Shown here in pieces: positions 8,519 through 17,813 of a stretch of 64,000 bases of DNA; the stretch's first letter is position 1, and every line of letters starts with the position of its first letter. A program made the translations under genes and the position numbers. The DNA comes from Calothrix sp. HK-06 (GTDB lineage: Bacteria; Cyanobacteriota; Cyanobacteriia; Cyanobacteriales; Nostocaceae): NCBI RefSeq assembly GCF_001904745.1, contig NZ_MRCD01000005.1, positions 62,001 to 126,000 of the forward strand, in the 5' to 3' direction. The notes beneath the pieces are model-generated. The model was not told where the DNA came from and did not search any database. It worked only from the letters and a program-made list of their open reading frames with translations.

Positions 8519-9715
8519 ATGGGAAATAAAATGGACATTAATCAAACAGATATTGAAAAATTTGTTTATCGTACAGAGAGAATGTACCAGCGCTGGTCAG
8601 ACTTGCTGCATGGAAGCGTTAGTTTGTCACCAAGCAAAGCAGAAGTTTTACCCCAAGCTTTAATGGAACTTGGTTCTGCGTCACAAACGTTACAATTAGC
8701 AACTGAGGAGTTATGCCAGCAAAATCAAGAACTGGCAGAAGCACGCAATTTACTTGAGACAGAACGTCAACGCTACAAAGACCTTTTTGATTTTGCACCC
8801 GATGCTTATCTAGTGACGGACTTAGATGGCAAAATTCAAGAAGCTAATCGTGCTTGTTCTGAAGTTTTTGGCATTTCCCAGCAAAATTTAATGGGTAAAC
8901 TAATTGTTAACTTTGTTACATTAGACGACCGTCATAAACTACGGTGTCAAATTGCCAAATTATCCAAAATGGAAAAAATAGGTGAAATTATTATATTTTG
9001 TAAGAAAAGAGAGGGTGGATTTTTTAATGCAGCTTTAACTGCTACCAGTATTTGTAACCGTCAAGGTATAGTAACAGGGTTGCGCTGGCTAATACGTGAT
9101 ATCACAGAACAGCAAAGAATAGAATCAACACAACAGAGTTGTGATTTAGATTTATCAAAGAATCGTCCTTTACATAAGTACTGTAAACGCGAAGTAGTAC
9201 CTCTTGGAAATGATATAATTTGGTATGTTAAGAGTGGTATAGTTAAACTAAGTTCGCTTTGTGAAGCTGGAACAGAAATATTACTAGGGTTAGTACGTGA
9301 AGGAATGGTTTTTGGCGCCAGTCTCACAACTCAACAAATCTATCAAGTGACAGCGATTTCGGATGTTGAACTAGTGCCAGTTATGCAAACAGAAATAACT
9401 GCTTCCCCAGCTTTGAGCCATGTGATTTTACCCAAAATTAAACAGAGATTGCAACAAACCGAATACTTTTTAGCAATTGCAGGTCGATTGAAAGTAGAAG
9501 ACCGATTTTGGAATCTATTACAATATTTGAAGCAAGATTTTGGACAACATACTCCAATCGGAACTCGAATTAATATTCGTTTTACCCATGAGGAACTCGC
9601 TGGTGCTTGCTGTACTACTCGCGTTACAATTACCAGGCTAGTTCAATATTTCCAACAAAGGAAATTAATTAGCTTGGATAACAGGCGCCATATCATAATA
9701 CACGATGATTTATAA
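8519..9715 (+). CDS. PAS-domain / CRP-FNR family fusion regulator
   Basis: The 398-residue product has three parts. Residues about 78-205 form a PAS sensor domain (RYKDLFDFAPDAYLVTDLDG, ending LRWLIRDITEQQR). Residues about 215-320 resemble the cyclic-nucleotide-binding beta-barrel of the CRP/FNR family. The C-terminal part has a winged-helix motif, FTHEELAGACCTTRVTITRL, very close to the NtcA/CRP DNA-recognition region. It is therefore a likely DNA-binding transcription factor with an added sensory input. The ligand of the PAS domain is not visible. A second Met at residue 5 could be the start; neither has a strong ribosome site. Confidence 0.85.
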   Translation: MGNKMDINQTDIEKFVYRTERMYQRWSDLLHGSVSLSPSKAEVLPQALMELGSASQTLQLATEELCQQNQELAEARNLLETERQRYKDLFDFAPDAYLVTDLDGKIQEANRACSEVFGISQQNLMGKLIVNFVTLDDRHKLRCQIAKLSKMEKIGEIIIFCKKREGGFFNAALTATSICNRQGIVTGLRWLIRDITEQQRIESTQQSCDLDLSKNRPLHKYCKREVVPLGNDIIWYVKSGIVKLSSLCEAGTEILLGLVREGMVFGASLTTQQIYQVTAISDVELVPVMQTEITASPALSHVILPKIKQRLQQTEYFLAIAGRLKVEDRFWNLLQYLKQDFGQHTPIGTRINIRFTHEELAGACCTTRVTITRLVQYFQQRKLISLDNRRHIIIHDDL

Positions 9716-9716
9716 T

Positions 9717-9795
9717 TGTCATTCTGAGCGCAGCGAAGAATCTAAAGTTCCATTGCAGATTGTGGAAGAGATGCTTCACTGCGTTCAGCATGACA
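9717..9795. repeat. dispersed inverted repeat (TGTCATTCTGAGCG...CAGCATGACA)
   Basis: TGTCATTCTGAGCGCAGCGA at the left and GCGTTCAGCATGACA at the right form an imperfect long inverted repeat filling the gap between two convergent genes. Related sequences occur at 25786 and 57556. Confidence 0.75.
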
Positions 9796-12693
9796 TTAGG
9801 AAGGTTGTAAAATTAAATCGGTTAACTTAGCTTGCAAGTCCTGCCAGTGGACATTTTCGAGACTGGGTAAAACAATATCAGCTTCTCCTACCCTTTCAGA
9901 AGGTCCCAAACCAACAGCTATCATTCCTCCTGCTTTTGCTGCTTCAATACCTGCTGCTGCATCTTCAACTACAATACATTCTAAGGGCGCCAACCCAAGT
10001 TCTTTTGCGGCAAACAAAAATAAATCAGGTGCTGGTTTTGGTTGTTGGACACTGTAACCATCAGCTATAACATCTATATGTTTGGCTATTCCCAATTTTT
10101 CAACTACCGGACGCGCGTTTTTACTGGCAGAACCAAGGGCTATTTTAATACCCGCACTGCGTAATTCTTCGAGCAAATCTAGTGCTCCTGGTAATAAATC
10201 TTTGGGTGAAATATTTTCGATAGATTCCACGTAGTAACGGTTTTTACGCTCCATCATTTCTAAAATTTGGTCTTCAGAATAATGCTTATTACCAATAATT
10301 TTAAGCAATGATTCACGGCGAGATACTCCCCGCAGTTCTTCGTTGGCTTCGCGGTTAAATGGTAATCCTTCTTCGTCAGCGAGTCTTTGCCAACCTAAAT
10401 AATGGTATTCAGCAGTATCTGTTAATACACCATCTAAGTCAAAAATTACGCCTTTAATATTCGAGTTGGAATTATGTAGTGTTTCCATATTTGTTCCTTC
10501 TGCTTTCAAGTCAAATTCGTGCCAGTCACCGCGCCAATTAATTTTGAACTGTAAGCGTTTCCAACCTTGAGGTAAATGTGCTGTTGCAACGGGCCCATTT
10601 TCGGTGAGCTTAACACCGCCAAAACCAAAGACTACAGCTTGCCATATTCCACCCGCACTGGCGCCATGTATACCTTCATGTGCATTACCACGTACATCTT
10701 CGATATCAACCATTGCCGCTTGCATGAAGTATTGATAAGCTTCGTCAGGTTTTCCTAAGTCGGATGCTAATATCGCGTGAATCGCTGGGCCAAGTGAGGA
10801 ACCGTAGGTAATATCGGTACGAGGTGCGTAATAGTCCCAGTTTTTCTCTAATATTTCTAACGTGTAAGGAAACTCTTGTGATTCGCGCATTAAGTAAAGT
10901 AGCATCAAGACATCGGGTTGTTTTAATACCTGACGTTTATTGGCGCCTTCGATAGTCAAAATTGTTTGCATCGACTTAGTACGCGGTTCGTAATCAGCCA
11001 GATTGATATCTTCGAGTTTAAAAAATCCATCTTGCTGTTCGATGAGTTTTGTATTAGGGTCATAAGGAATTACTAAATTCGCGATAATATCTTGCCAACG
11101 TAGGCGCCGACTTAGTGTAAGCTGTAGTCTCGTTTCGAGTTCTTTAGCTTTATCAGGATATTTTTCGCGTAACCAGTCTTGAGTCGCGATAGCTTTTTCT
11201 AAATGCCACTGCACCATGCGGTTAGTAAAGGCATTATTATTTGCTAACTCGTGATACTCATCGGCGCCTATTACACCGCGAATTTCGTACTTTTCATTCT
11301 TAGTACTATATTCAACGCGACTTCCCCAAAATACTGCTGTGTCCAAAATAATTTCGGCGCCGTAATCACGCATCCAATCATCATCGCCCGAAACCAACCA
11401 ATAAGACCATACAGCGTAAACAACATCAGCGCTAATATGTATCTCACGGTCACGGCACCATATACGAATATCTTCTCCATATGGATCATTCGGTGGTAAC
11501 CAACGCGGTGTCACTTCGTCACCTGTATCCGCACTTTCCCACGAATACATTGCTCCTTTATACCCGTAGTGAACTGCTTTTCTTCGGGCGCCACCAATTG
11601 TATGGTAACGATACGATAGCAAGTTACGCGCTAATTCTGGTTGTGTGTAGATGAAAAACGGCAGGATAAATATTTCTGTATCCCAGAATACATGCCCGCG
11701 ATATCCAAACCCTGATAGAGTTTTAGCCGCAATGCTTACACGGTCATCGTTTGTAGGCGCCGCAATTAATAACTGAAACAAATTGTAGCGAACTGCAAGC
11801 GCTGCGCGAACATCTCCTTCAATCGCAATATCGCTTTTGTCCCATGCTTGCTCCCATGCCAAAGAATGTTCCTTTAACAACGTAGAGTATGGGGGTAAAT
11901 CGGCTAATTCCTGTTGTGCAGATTGCACTGGGTTTTCGACATCTCTAGATGTATAGAAAGTCACTAATTTTTCAACAGTAACAGCTTGCCCAGAAGTGCC
12001 TTGAAACGAAGTTATGACAGTGGGGTATCCAGGTGGATTTGTCACAAGAACCGATGCTTCGGCGCCTGAAACATTCATTCCCAGACCCATACCGAGAGTA
12101 ATACGCGAGTTACGAGTTCGCAGATTCAACCAGGCAGCTTTAGAAATACTCCCCTGGTCGATTAATTCCCAATGGTTAAACCCTTGGTTTTCAGGGTATC
12201 CACTGATACTAGCTTGCACTTCAACTAACCCATCAAAATCAACAGGTTTAATAAGAAGGCGCAACGCGGTTACATGCTCAGAAGCTAAACTAGCAAACCG
12301 TTCAAATTGTAAATCTACAGTTTTTCCACCAGTCGAACGCCATCGTATAAATCGACTTAAAACACCGCGTCGCAAATCAAGCTTTCGTTCATAGCTAATT
12401 ATCTCACCCCTATCCATCCGAAAGCGTTCGCCATCAATTGTGATAGATAGCGGCAACCAGTCAGGACAATTAGCAAGTTCAGTGTAAACAATTGGCACAT
12501 CATCAAACACACCGTGAAGTAAAGTTGCAGGTGTCGCGCGCGAATAACCTTCTTCAAACGTACCGCGCGTACCTAAATAACCATTACCAATTGTAAATAC
12601 AGTTTCACGGTGGTGAATTTTATCTGGGTCAAATCGAGTTTCGATTAATGACCAGTCAGTATAAATAAAATCAAGATTAGTATTTAAATCCAT
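9796..12693 (-). CDS. GH65 glycoside phosphorylase fused to beta-phosphoglucomutase
   Basis: The N-terminal ~735 residues are a GH65 enzyme of the maltose/trehalose/kojibiose phosphorylase group, with VFWDTEIFILPFF and GADEYHE (about residue 478), the latter holding the general-acid Glu. These enzymes invert and release beta-glucose 1-phosphate from an alpha-glucoside. From about residue 745 a HAD-family beta-phosphoglucomutase follows (GVIFDLDGVLTDT with the nucleophile Asp; IVVEDAAAGIEAA), which turns that product into glucose 6-phosphate. So one polypeptide can carry two consecutive steps. I chose the ATG at 12693, with AAGGAAA upstream; the frame is open to 12753 but that part is a repeat-like G/C stretch. 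It follows sucrose synthase in the same direction. Confidence 0.92.
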   Translation of the reverse strand: MDLNTNLDFIYTDWSLIETRFDPDKIHHRETVFTIGNGYLGTRGTFEEGYSRATPATLLHGVFDDVPIVYTELANCPDWLPLSITIDGERFRMDRGEIISYERKLDLRRGVLSRFIRWRSTGGKTVDLQFERFASLASEHVTALRLLIKPVDFDGLVEVQASISGYPENQGFNHWELIDQGSISKAAWLNLRTRNSRITLGMGLGMNVSGAEASVLVTNPPGYPTVITSFQGTSGQAVTVEKLVTFYTSRDVENPVQSAQQELADLPPYSTLLKEHSLAWEQAWDKSDIAIEGDVRAALAVRYNLFQLLIAAPTNDDRVSIAAKTLSGFGYRGHVFWDTEIFILPFFIYTQPELARNLLSYRYHTIGGARRKAVHYGYKGAMYSWESADTGDEVTPRWLPPNDPYGEDIRIWCRDREIHISADVVYAVWSYWLVSGDDDWMRDYGAEIILDTAVFWGSRVEYSTKNEKYEIRGVIGADEYHELANNNAFTNRMVQWHLEKAIATQDWLREKYPDKAKELETRLQLTLSRRLRWQDIIANLVIPYDPNTKLIEQQDGFFKLEDINLADYEPRTKSMQTILTIEGANKRQVLKQPDVLMLLYLMRESQEFPYTLEILEKNWDYYAPRTDITYGSSLGPAIHAILASDLGKPDEAYQYFMQAAMVDIEDVRGNAHEGIHGASAGGIWQAVVFGFGGVKLTENGPVATAHLPQGWKRLQFKINWRGDWHEFDLKAEGTNMETLHNSNSNIKGVIFDLDGVLTDTAEYHYLGWQRLADEEGLPFNREANEELRGVSRRESLLKIIGNKHYSEDQILEMMERKNRYYVESIENISPKDLLPGALDLLEELRSAGIKIALGSASKNARPVVEKLGIAKHIDVIADGYSVQQPKPAPDLFLFAAKELGLAPLECIVVEDAAAGIEAAKAGGMIAVGLGPSERVGEADIVLPSLENVHWQDLQAKLTDLILQPS

Positions 12694-12723
12694 CGGCAGT
12701 GCTTTCCTTATATATAGGGGCAA

Positions 12724-12752
12724 TGTGGGGTGCGGGTTGAAAATTCCCCACA
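12724..12752. repeat. intercistronic hairpin TGTGGGG...CCCCACA
   Basis: A 7-bp perfect stem with a 15-base loop lies between sucrose synthase and the GH65 fusion. It resembles the G/T-rich elements after the stops at 60721 and 62037. It may limit read-through or protect the upstream message; both are inference. Confidence 0.5.
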
Positions 12753-12767
12753 CCCTCTTTTTAGTCT

Positions 12768-15176
12768 TTACCTTTGCATGTGCTGTTCCAGAATTTTTTC
12801 GGCTCTGGGTTTAAAGACTAGGTAGTATAAAGTTTCGAGGTAACGCGCCCTGGCTTCACGGTTTTCTGGGGTGACATAATCCCAGAAACGGTATATTTTC
12901 GAGATTAGCAGTAATTGCTTTGAGTGTAGGCTCCAGTTATATTTGTTACGCACCCTGTCGATTGCCCGCGTAGAAATTTCATGCCAGTATTGGGGATTTG
13001 TATCACATTCGTCAAGAAAATGTAATACTTTCTTCGCAGTTCCTTCGTAGTCGGTTGGGTTAATTAGGAACTTATCTACATCTTCGATTATTTCAGAGGC
13101 ACCGCCGAATTGGGTGGCAAAGGTGGGTAGTCCTGAAATCATCGCTTCGAGTAAAGTTCGTCCGAAGGCTTCAAAGCGGGCAAAGTGTATAAAAATTCCT
13201 CGACAATCTGCCACTGCTCGATATGCTTCGCCTAATTCCATATTAGAAAGGCGAATACCTACCCAGCGAATATGACTATGCAATTCGTACTGGTCAATGA
13301 TGGAATGCAGTTTCTCAATTTCCGCTGCTTCTTCGGGATGGGTTGCTTGCTCTGGACTAAATTTGCTCGTGAGCAATATTAAGTTACAGCGTTCTTGCAG
13401 TTCTTTACTTTTTCCAAAGCATTCTGCTAACCCTGTAAGATTTTTAGTTGAGTTGATGGGGGCAACTGCTAGTAGAGGTGTCTTTTTGGGATTTTCCAAA
13501 TTACCTATTATGCTAGGGTCTTCGCGCAAAAACAGTAGTTCGTGAATTTTTGAGCGCGCTTCTTTATCCCGGTCTTCGCTTTGGTTGTAAGGAAAGAAGA
13601 TGTTCTCGTTTACCCCTGGTGGCACCATGTTAAATTTGGGGTTAAATAAATCTATCCCATCTACAACGTGGTACAAATTAGGCATTGTAAAACATTTGTA
13701 CGATTCGTACTGTCCCATATTATCGGGAGTACCGACGATTTCTTGGTATGACGAACTAACAATAAAGTCCGCTGCGTTCATACTAATTAAGTCGGCAGTA
13801 AACTGAGCGCTGAAATGATATCTATCTTCTAAATCTTGCCAGTACAAGTTACTAAATAGGTATTTAGGCTTTTCTAGCGAGTGGGCAATATTGCAATGTG
13901 CTGCTTTTAGGCGCCGTGACAGCAGAAACGCGACTAAATTACCATCACTGTAGTTACCAATTATTAAGTTAGGGTTGCCCCTAAATTCTGCTACTAACTC
14001 ACGTTCAGCTTCGAGAGCAAACGATTCTAAGTACGGCCAAATTTCAAACTTAGAAATCCAGTTTTGTGTAACGTTAGGATTGAAATCAGCAAATGGAACT
14101 CGTAATATCCACGCATTTTCTGTTCCTTGCAGTTTTTCCAGTCGCAAATTACAAGCGGTACCTTCGCAGTTAGGAATCAACCGAGTTAGAATTATTACCT
14201 TGGGCTGAATTCCAAGTACCTCAAGTCCAGCAAGCTTTACATCTTCGCGTAACTTAGCTTCTAAACTGCGTGCTTGTTCCAAAACATACATAACTTGACC
14301 AGCAGTTTCTGGGCGCCCAACCACACCTTCTTGACCAACCCATCCGTGAATAGATACTAAAACTACACGGAATATAGCCGGAACGCGCGTCACAAAAGCT
14401 TCTAATATTGCTGGTTCTGGGTCACTAACCAAACGGTTAAACAGTTCGAGGGTTTCTCTGACTCGACCTGCTGTATTACCCCAACCAGGTTCAAAGCCAA
14501 GCGACTGTAAATCAAAGCGAAACTTCTCAAACGGTTCTATAGGAGAAAGTTCGCTCACAAATTGCAGCGCTTTTTTGACAGCAAGAGCAAGTTCATCCCC
14601 AGAGTGGAGACGGTCGCTAATCATTAGTGGTGTACCACCATGCTGCAACTTATGCAAAGCTTGGAATAATTCTTCTAACCAACGTTTGGGGTCGTTTTCG
14701 AGTTGGTTACATAGGTAACGATTTAAAAAAGTTAACCCCTGCCCAATATTACGGGGGTCATCTATTGTTGGAGAACCTTGGTAGAAAGGTTTGAGGTCTA
14801 TTTCTAAAATTTGAGGTTGGGAGCGGTTGACCAAACGGTCGCGCACATCCAACAACGCTTTTGGTGTCAATTTTTCAAAGTGCGTCATATCCGCACCCAG
14901 GCGCCAAACTTCCTGGTTAGCTATCCAGGGACGTAACATAAACCAAGTACTTTCCTCTTCCAAAATGATTTCGTGCGTTAGGCTGATTAATGTGCCTAAA
15001 GACGAGGAATGGTAGAAATAAGCAGGTTTGTGAGAGCGCTGGCAGTAGTCGGCAAACACCTGTAAAATCTCATTTCGTAGTAGGTAGGGTTTACCGGCGG
15101 CGTTTAGGGCCGAGACAAACTGACGTAAAGCAGTTTTCTCATCGCTATTTAAAACATTTTGAACCAGGTCATGCAT
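12768..15176 (-). CDS. susA: sucrose synthase
   Basis: The 802-residue length and sequence match sucrose synthase (about 806 residues). The N-terminal half is the regulatory region (e.g. EESTWFMLRPWIANQEVWRL), and the second half is the GT-B catalytic core. ARFEAFGRTLLEAMISGLP holds the E-x7-E donor-binding motif, and YHFSAQFTADLISMNAADFI is typical. The enzyme reversibly converts sucrose and a nucleoside diphosphate into nucleotide-glucose and fructose; in filamentous cyanobacteria it mainly cleaves sucrose. It precedes the GH65/phosphoglucomutase gene by 74 bp, so sucrose cleavage and alpha-glucoside phosphorolysis are probably co-expressed. Confidence 0.95.
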   Translation of the reverse strand: MHDLVQNVLNSDEKTALRQFVSALNAAGKPYLLRNEILQVFADYCQRSHKPAYFYHSSSLGTLISLTHEIILEEESTWFMLRPWIANQEVWRLGADMTHFEKLTPKALLDVRDRLVNRSQPQILEIDLKPFYQGSPTIDDPRNIGQGLTFLNRYLCNQLENDPKRWLEELFQALHKLQHGGTPLMISDRLHSGDELALAVKKALQFVSELSPIEPFEKFRFDLQSLGFEPGWGNTAGRVRETLELFNRLVSDPEPAILEAFVTRVPAIFRVVLVSIHGWVGQEGVVGRPETAGQVMYVLEQARSLEAKLREDVKLAGLEVLGIQPKVIILTRLIPNCEGTACNLRLEKLQGTENAWILRVPFADFNPNVTQNWISKFEIWPYLESFALEAERELVAEFRGNPNLIIGNYSDGNLVAFLLSRRLKAAHCNIAHSLEKPKYLFSNLYWQDLEDRYHFSAQFTADLISMNAADFIVSSSYQEIVGTPDNMGQYESYKCFTMPNLYHVVDGIDLFNPKFNMVPPGVNENIFFPYNQSEDRDKEARSKIHELLFLREDPSIIGNLENPKKTPLLAVAPINSTKNLTGLAECFGKSKELQERCNLILLTSKFSPEQATHPEEAAEIEKLHSIIDQYELHSHIRWVGIRLSNMELGEAYRAVADCRGIFIHFARFEAFGRTLLEAMISGLPTFATQFGGASEIIEDVDKFLINPTDYEGTAKKVLHFLDECDTNPQYWHEISTRAIDRVRNKYNWSLHSKQLLLISKIYRFWDYVTPENREARARYLETLYYLVFKPRAEKILEQHMQR

Positions 15177-16098
15177 AGTAATATCCTGAACTCTAGTTCG
15201 ACAATTTATCGCTCTTCATAGTCTATAACTATCATTTAAATACTATGTTGTAGCCTAAATAGCCGAGCATTATAAAAGAACGTAAAAATTAAGTAGCTTC
15301 TAAGAACGCACCCGTTTTTTATTAACCATTTTTTTACATTCATACTACTTACGTTAGCGTAAATATTCGTTAAAGGATTGATTTTAACACCACTTTACGG
15401 AGGTTATGCCTTAATGGGTACCCCGATATTTAGGTTGATTTTATACATTGCTTATCATAGTAAGCACTGTTAACTATAGTCCAAACTCAGCTAATTGAAC
15501 AACCTAAAGTTTGAATAAATTTTAATATTATAAGGTATTTGCTTTCTAAAGCTTTTGACATAAACAAAAAACTTATTTCAGTTAAATATACTACTTTAGG
15601 TAGAGGAATTTTATAATAAATATAATTAACGTCACGAATCAAAGTTTTTGCTCCGGGTGGGCACTGCCCACCTTACCGCAAATCATTTTCCTGCATTATA
15701 ATCAAATAAAAAATAATACTTTTGATAGATGTAAAAATTTCAATTAAAAATATAATATATACTCTTGCGATAGACAAAATTCCATAGCAAAAGGATAATC
15801 CAGATAAAATAAAACTTTTATTATCAAGTTGTTTTTAACCGAAATTAGAGTTAATCTCTAGAATATCAGACTAAAACAGCCTTTACGCCAGGTGTTGCAC
15901 AATTATATCAGTACAATAAAAGTAATTATTGTTGCTATATTGCCACTTAATTTTCATTAGCCTCATCGAAAATAAAAATGAAATGTAAAGTTTTGTTAAG
16001 TGAAGCAACAATATGTCTACAAGGAAGCTCTTTACATAGAGTAATAAGGAAAACTATCCGTCGATATCACCTTATCTGGATGAATCAGGGTGTTGATT
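15177..16098. other. long AT-rich intergenic region upstream of susA
   Basis: About 920 bp without a convincing gene on either strand. It must contain the susA promoter (minus) and that of the small gene at 16099 (plus). The only clear structure is the hairpin at 15656-15672. GGCGCC is absent here. Confidence 0.6.
15656..15672. repeat. hairpin GGTGGGCACTGCCCACC (family F)
   Basis: A 17-base near-perfect palindrome followed by TTACCG. A second copy with one central change is at 23605-23621. Confidence 0.8.
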
Positions 16099-16350
16099 AT
16101 GGTATTAATTCGCGATGTAGTTGAACAAGCTCTAAATACTGGCTATTTAACACTAGCCCAAGAAAATCTTTTACGTGTTCTATTGAGAGATAAGTACGAA
16201 ATAGAAGATTTAAATGCTTTTATGAGTTTGCAGGAAGCAGCAATGGATGGTTTGGTTAAACAGGAGTCGCGAGAATTATGTATGTTTGAAAGGGGTGGAG
16301 ATATTCATCATGGTATTTCAACTGAGCTTGCGGTTCATGCTTGTGTTTAA
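16099..16350 (+). CDS. small conserved cyanobacterial-type protein, function unknown
   Basis: From the ATG at 16099 the product is 83 residues (MVLIRDVVEQALNTGYLTLA...). The sequence LRVLLRDKYEIEDLNAFMSL then LQEAAMDGLVKQESRE is helical and resembles a family of small proteins common in cyanobacteria with no assigned role. A GTG nine bases upstream is in frame but less likely. It stands alone after a 920-bp gap. No function is proposed. Confidence 0.65.
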   Translation: MVLIRDVVEQALNTGYLTLAQENLLRVLLRDKYEIEDLNAFMSLQEAAMDGLVKQESRELCMFERGGDIHHGISTELAVHACV

Positions 16351-16450
16351 CAATTCCAACCACGGTGTATTTCTCAAACCATTACGGCGCCTAAGTCCGT
16401 AAATAACCCCCCTTAATAAAGGAGGGATTTTTGAACTAAGTTAATTTGTA

Positions 16451-17095
16451 CTAAATTGGTTGCGAACGGTTGTCGTTTTTCGCAGCTTCGACCCATTGTT
16501 GCATAGCAGGAAGCTCTAACATAGCAGCTGAATAATCTTGGCATACCGAATTTAACTGTACCCCATAAGTGTTAAAGCGTAGTATTACAGGTGCATACAT
16601 CGCATCGGCAATCGTAAATTTACCAAATAGCATACTTCCTTCCTTATAAAATTGCTCTCGGAGTTGGCGCCAAATATTTGTAATACGTTCAATATCTCTT
16701 TGCACATCAGGTGTCATTCCTTTACCAGGTAACACCGCACAGCAGTTCATCGGCATATTTTGCCGTAAATATTGAAAACCAGAGTGCATTTCCGCACTAA
16801 TTGAACGTGCAACCGCACGAGCGTTTCTATCTTGAGGATAAAGGTTTAAATTCGGGAAAGTGTCAACAAGATACTCACAAATTGCGAGTGAGTCCCATAT
16901 TGTTTGTTTATCGTTAATTAAAACAGGCACTTTACCGGAAGGAGAATATTGACTAAGTTGAGATTGTGTTTCCGGTTGATAAAGTGGTATACAAATTTCA
17001 TTAAACTCTATACCAAATTGTTTCATTAGTAACCACGGACGTAGTGACCATGAAGAGTAGTTTTTGTTACCTATTACTAGTGTAAATTGTGACAT
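16451..17095 (-). CDS. glutathione S-transferase family protein
   Basis: The 214-residue product has a thioredoxin-like N-terminal domain (LVIGNKNYSSWSLRPWLLMK, with the Ser in SSWS at the usual catalytic position, and GKVPVLIN, the cis-Pro loop that binds glutathione) and an all-helical C-terminal domain (GKFTIADAMYAPVILRF). This matches bacterial GSTs, which conjugate or reduce substrates with glutathione. The physiological substrate is not known. The gene follows the DinB-family gene by 21 bp in the same direction, suggesting a two-gene stress or detoxification unit. Confidence 0.9.
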   Translation of the reverse strand: MSQFTLVIGNKNYSSWSLRPWLLMKQFGIEFNEICIPLYQPETQSQLSQYSPSGKVPVLINDKQTIWDSLAICEYLVDTFPNLNLYPQDRNARAVARSISAEMHSGFQYLRQNMPMNCCAVLPGKGMTPDVQRDIERITNIWRQLREQFYKEGSMLFGKFTIADAMYAPVILRFNTYGVQLNSVCQDYSAAMLELPAMQQWVEAAKNDNRSQPI

Positions 17096-17116
17096 AGTTT
17101 TGTATGAAGGGTGATT

Positions 17117-17617
17117 TTAAGAGATAGTATTTAACCAAGGCAAGAAAGGTAAATCAGTAACACCTGGATTGTATCCAAGCTGACTAAGAAGAGTTGTTAA
17201 TTGTCCACGGTGATGAGTTTGATGATTAAACATGTGTGTTACCAAAACCCAAGCGGGTAGTATGCGTGTTTTGCCATCTACTCCACTAATATATTTAAAG
17301 TCTTGATGTAACCACTCAGAGGAAAGGTTTTTTGACCATTCGATAATTTGCAAGTCCGTAATTTCTCGTTGAACAACCAATTCGTTAAAATCTTCGTACA
17401 ACTCATCACCGATTTTTGCAGTAAAAGGTTCGCCAATAAAACGTCCTATCCAAGCTCTATCACCAAACAGTAGATGATTTAGAGTACCGTGAATTGATTT
17501 AAAAAATGCTCCTAAATCTTCCTTACGTTTGGAATCTGGAATTTCTGCACAAATCGCATAAAATTTTTGATTCATCCAATGGTTGTACTGTGCCATTACT
17601 TCATAATTATTGAGCAT
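17117..17617 (-). CDS. DinB family protein
   Basis: The 166-residue protein is a four-helix DinB/YfiT-type domain. The metal-binding His triad is visible: one His in SIHGTLNHLLFGDRAW (about 45-60) and two in THMFNHQTHHRGQLTTLL (about 128-145). Members bind zinc or nickel and some are thiol transferases; the role of most is unknown. It is the first gene of a pair with the GST, which supports a thiol-linked function, but this is inference. Confidence 0.85.
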   Translation of the reverse strand: MLNNYEVMAQYNHWMNQKFYAICAEIPDSKRKEDLGAFFKSIHGTLNHLLFGDRAWIGRFIGEPFTAKIGDELYEDFNELVVQREITDLQIIEWSKNLSSEWLHQDFKYISGVDGKTRILPAWVLVTHMFNHQTHHRGQLTTLLSQLGYNPGVTDLPFLPWLNTIS

Positions 17618-17813
17618 TCTTTATACCTCTGATAATTTATATCAAGCCTTTGATCTGAGCTTGGCACCGTTTCCTGTTCTACCAACTCTAGCGGTATACC
17701 AATTAGCAATCAAAAAGTAACCTGAATAGTTTCTATAAACGGCATTTATATATAGATAAAACGTTGGTACAATCTTTCTGTAATAATCAAATCAGTTTTT
17801 ATCTAAAATATAT

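Noticed and set aside
12694-12753. N-terminal extension of the GH65 fusion protein
   Set aside because: It overlaps the intercistronic hairpin, and a ribosome site precedes the inner ATG at 12693.
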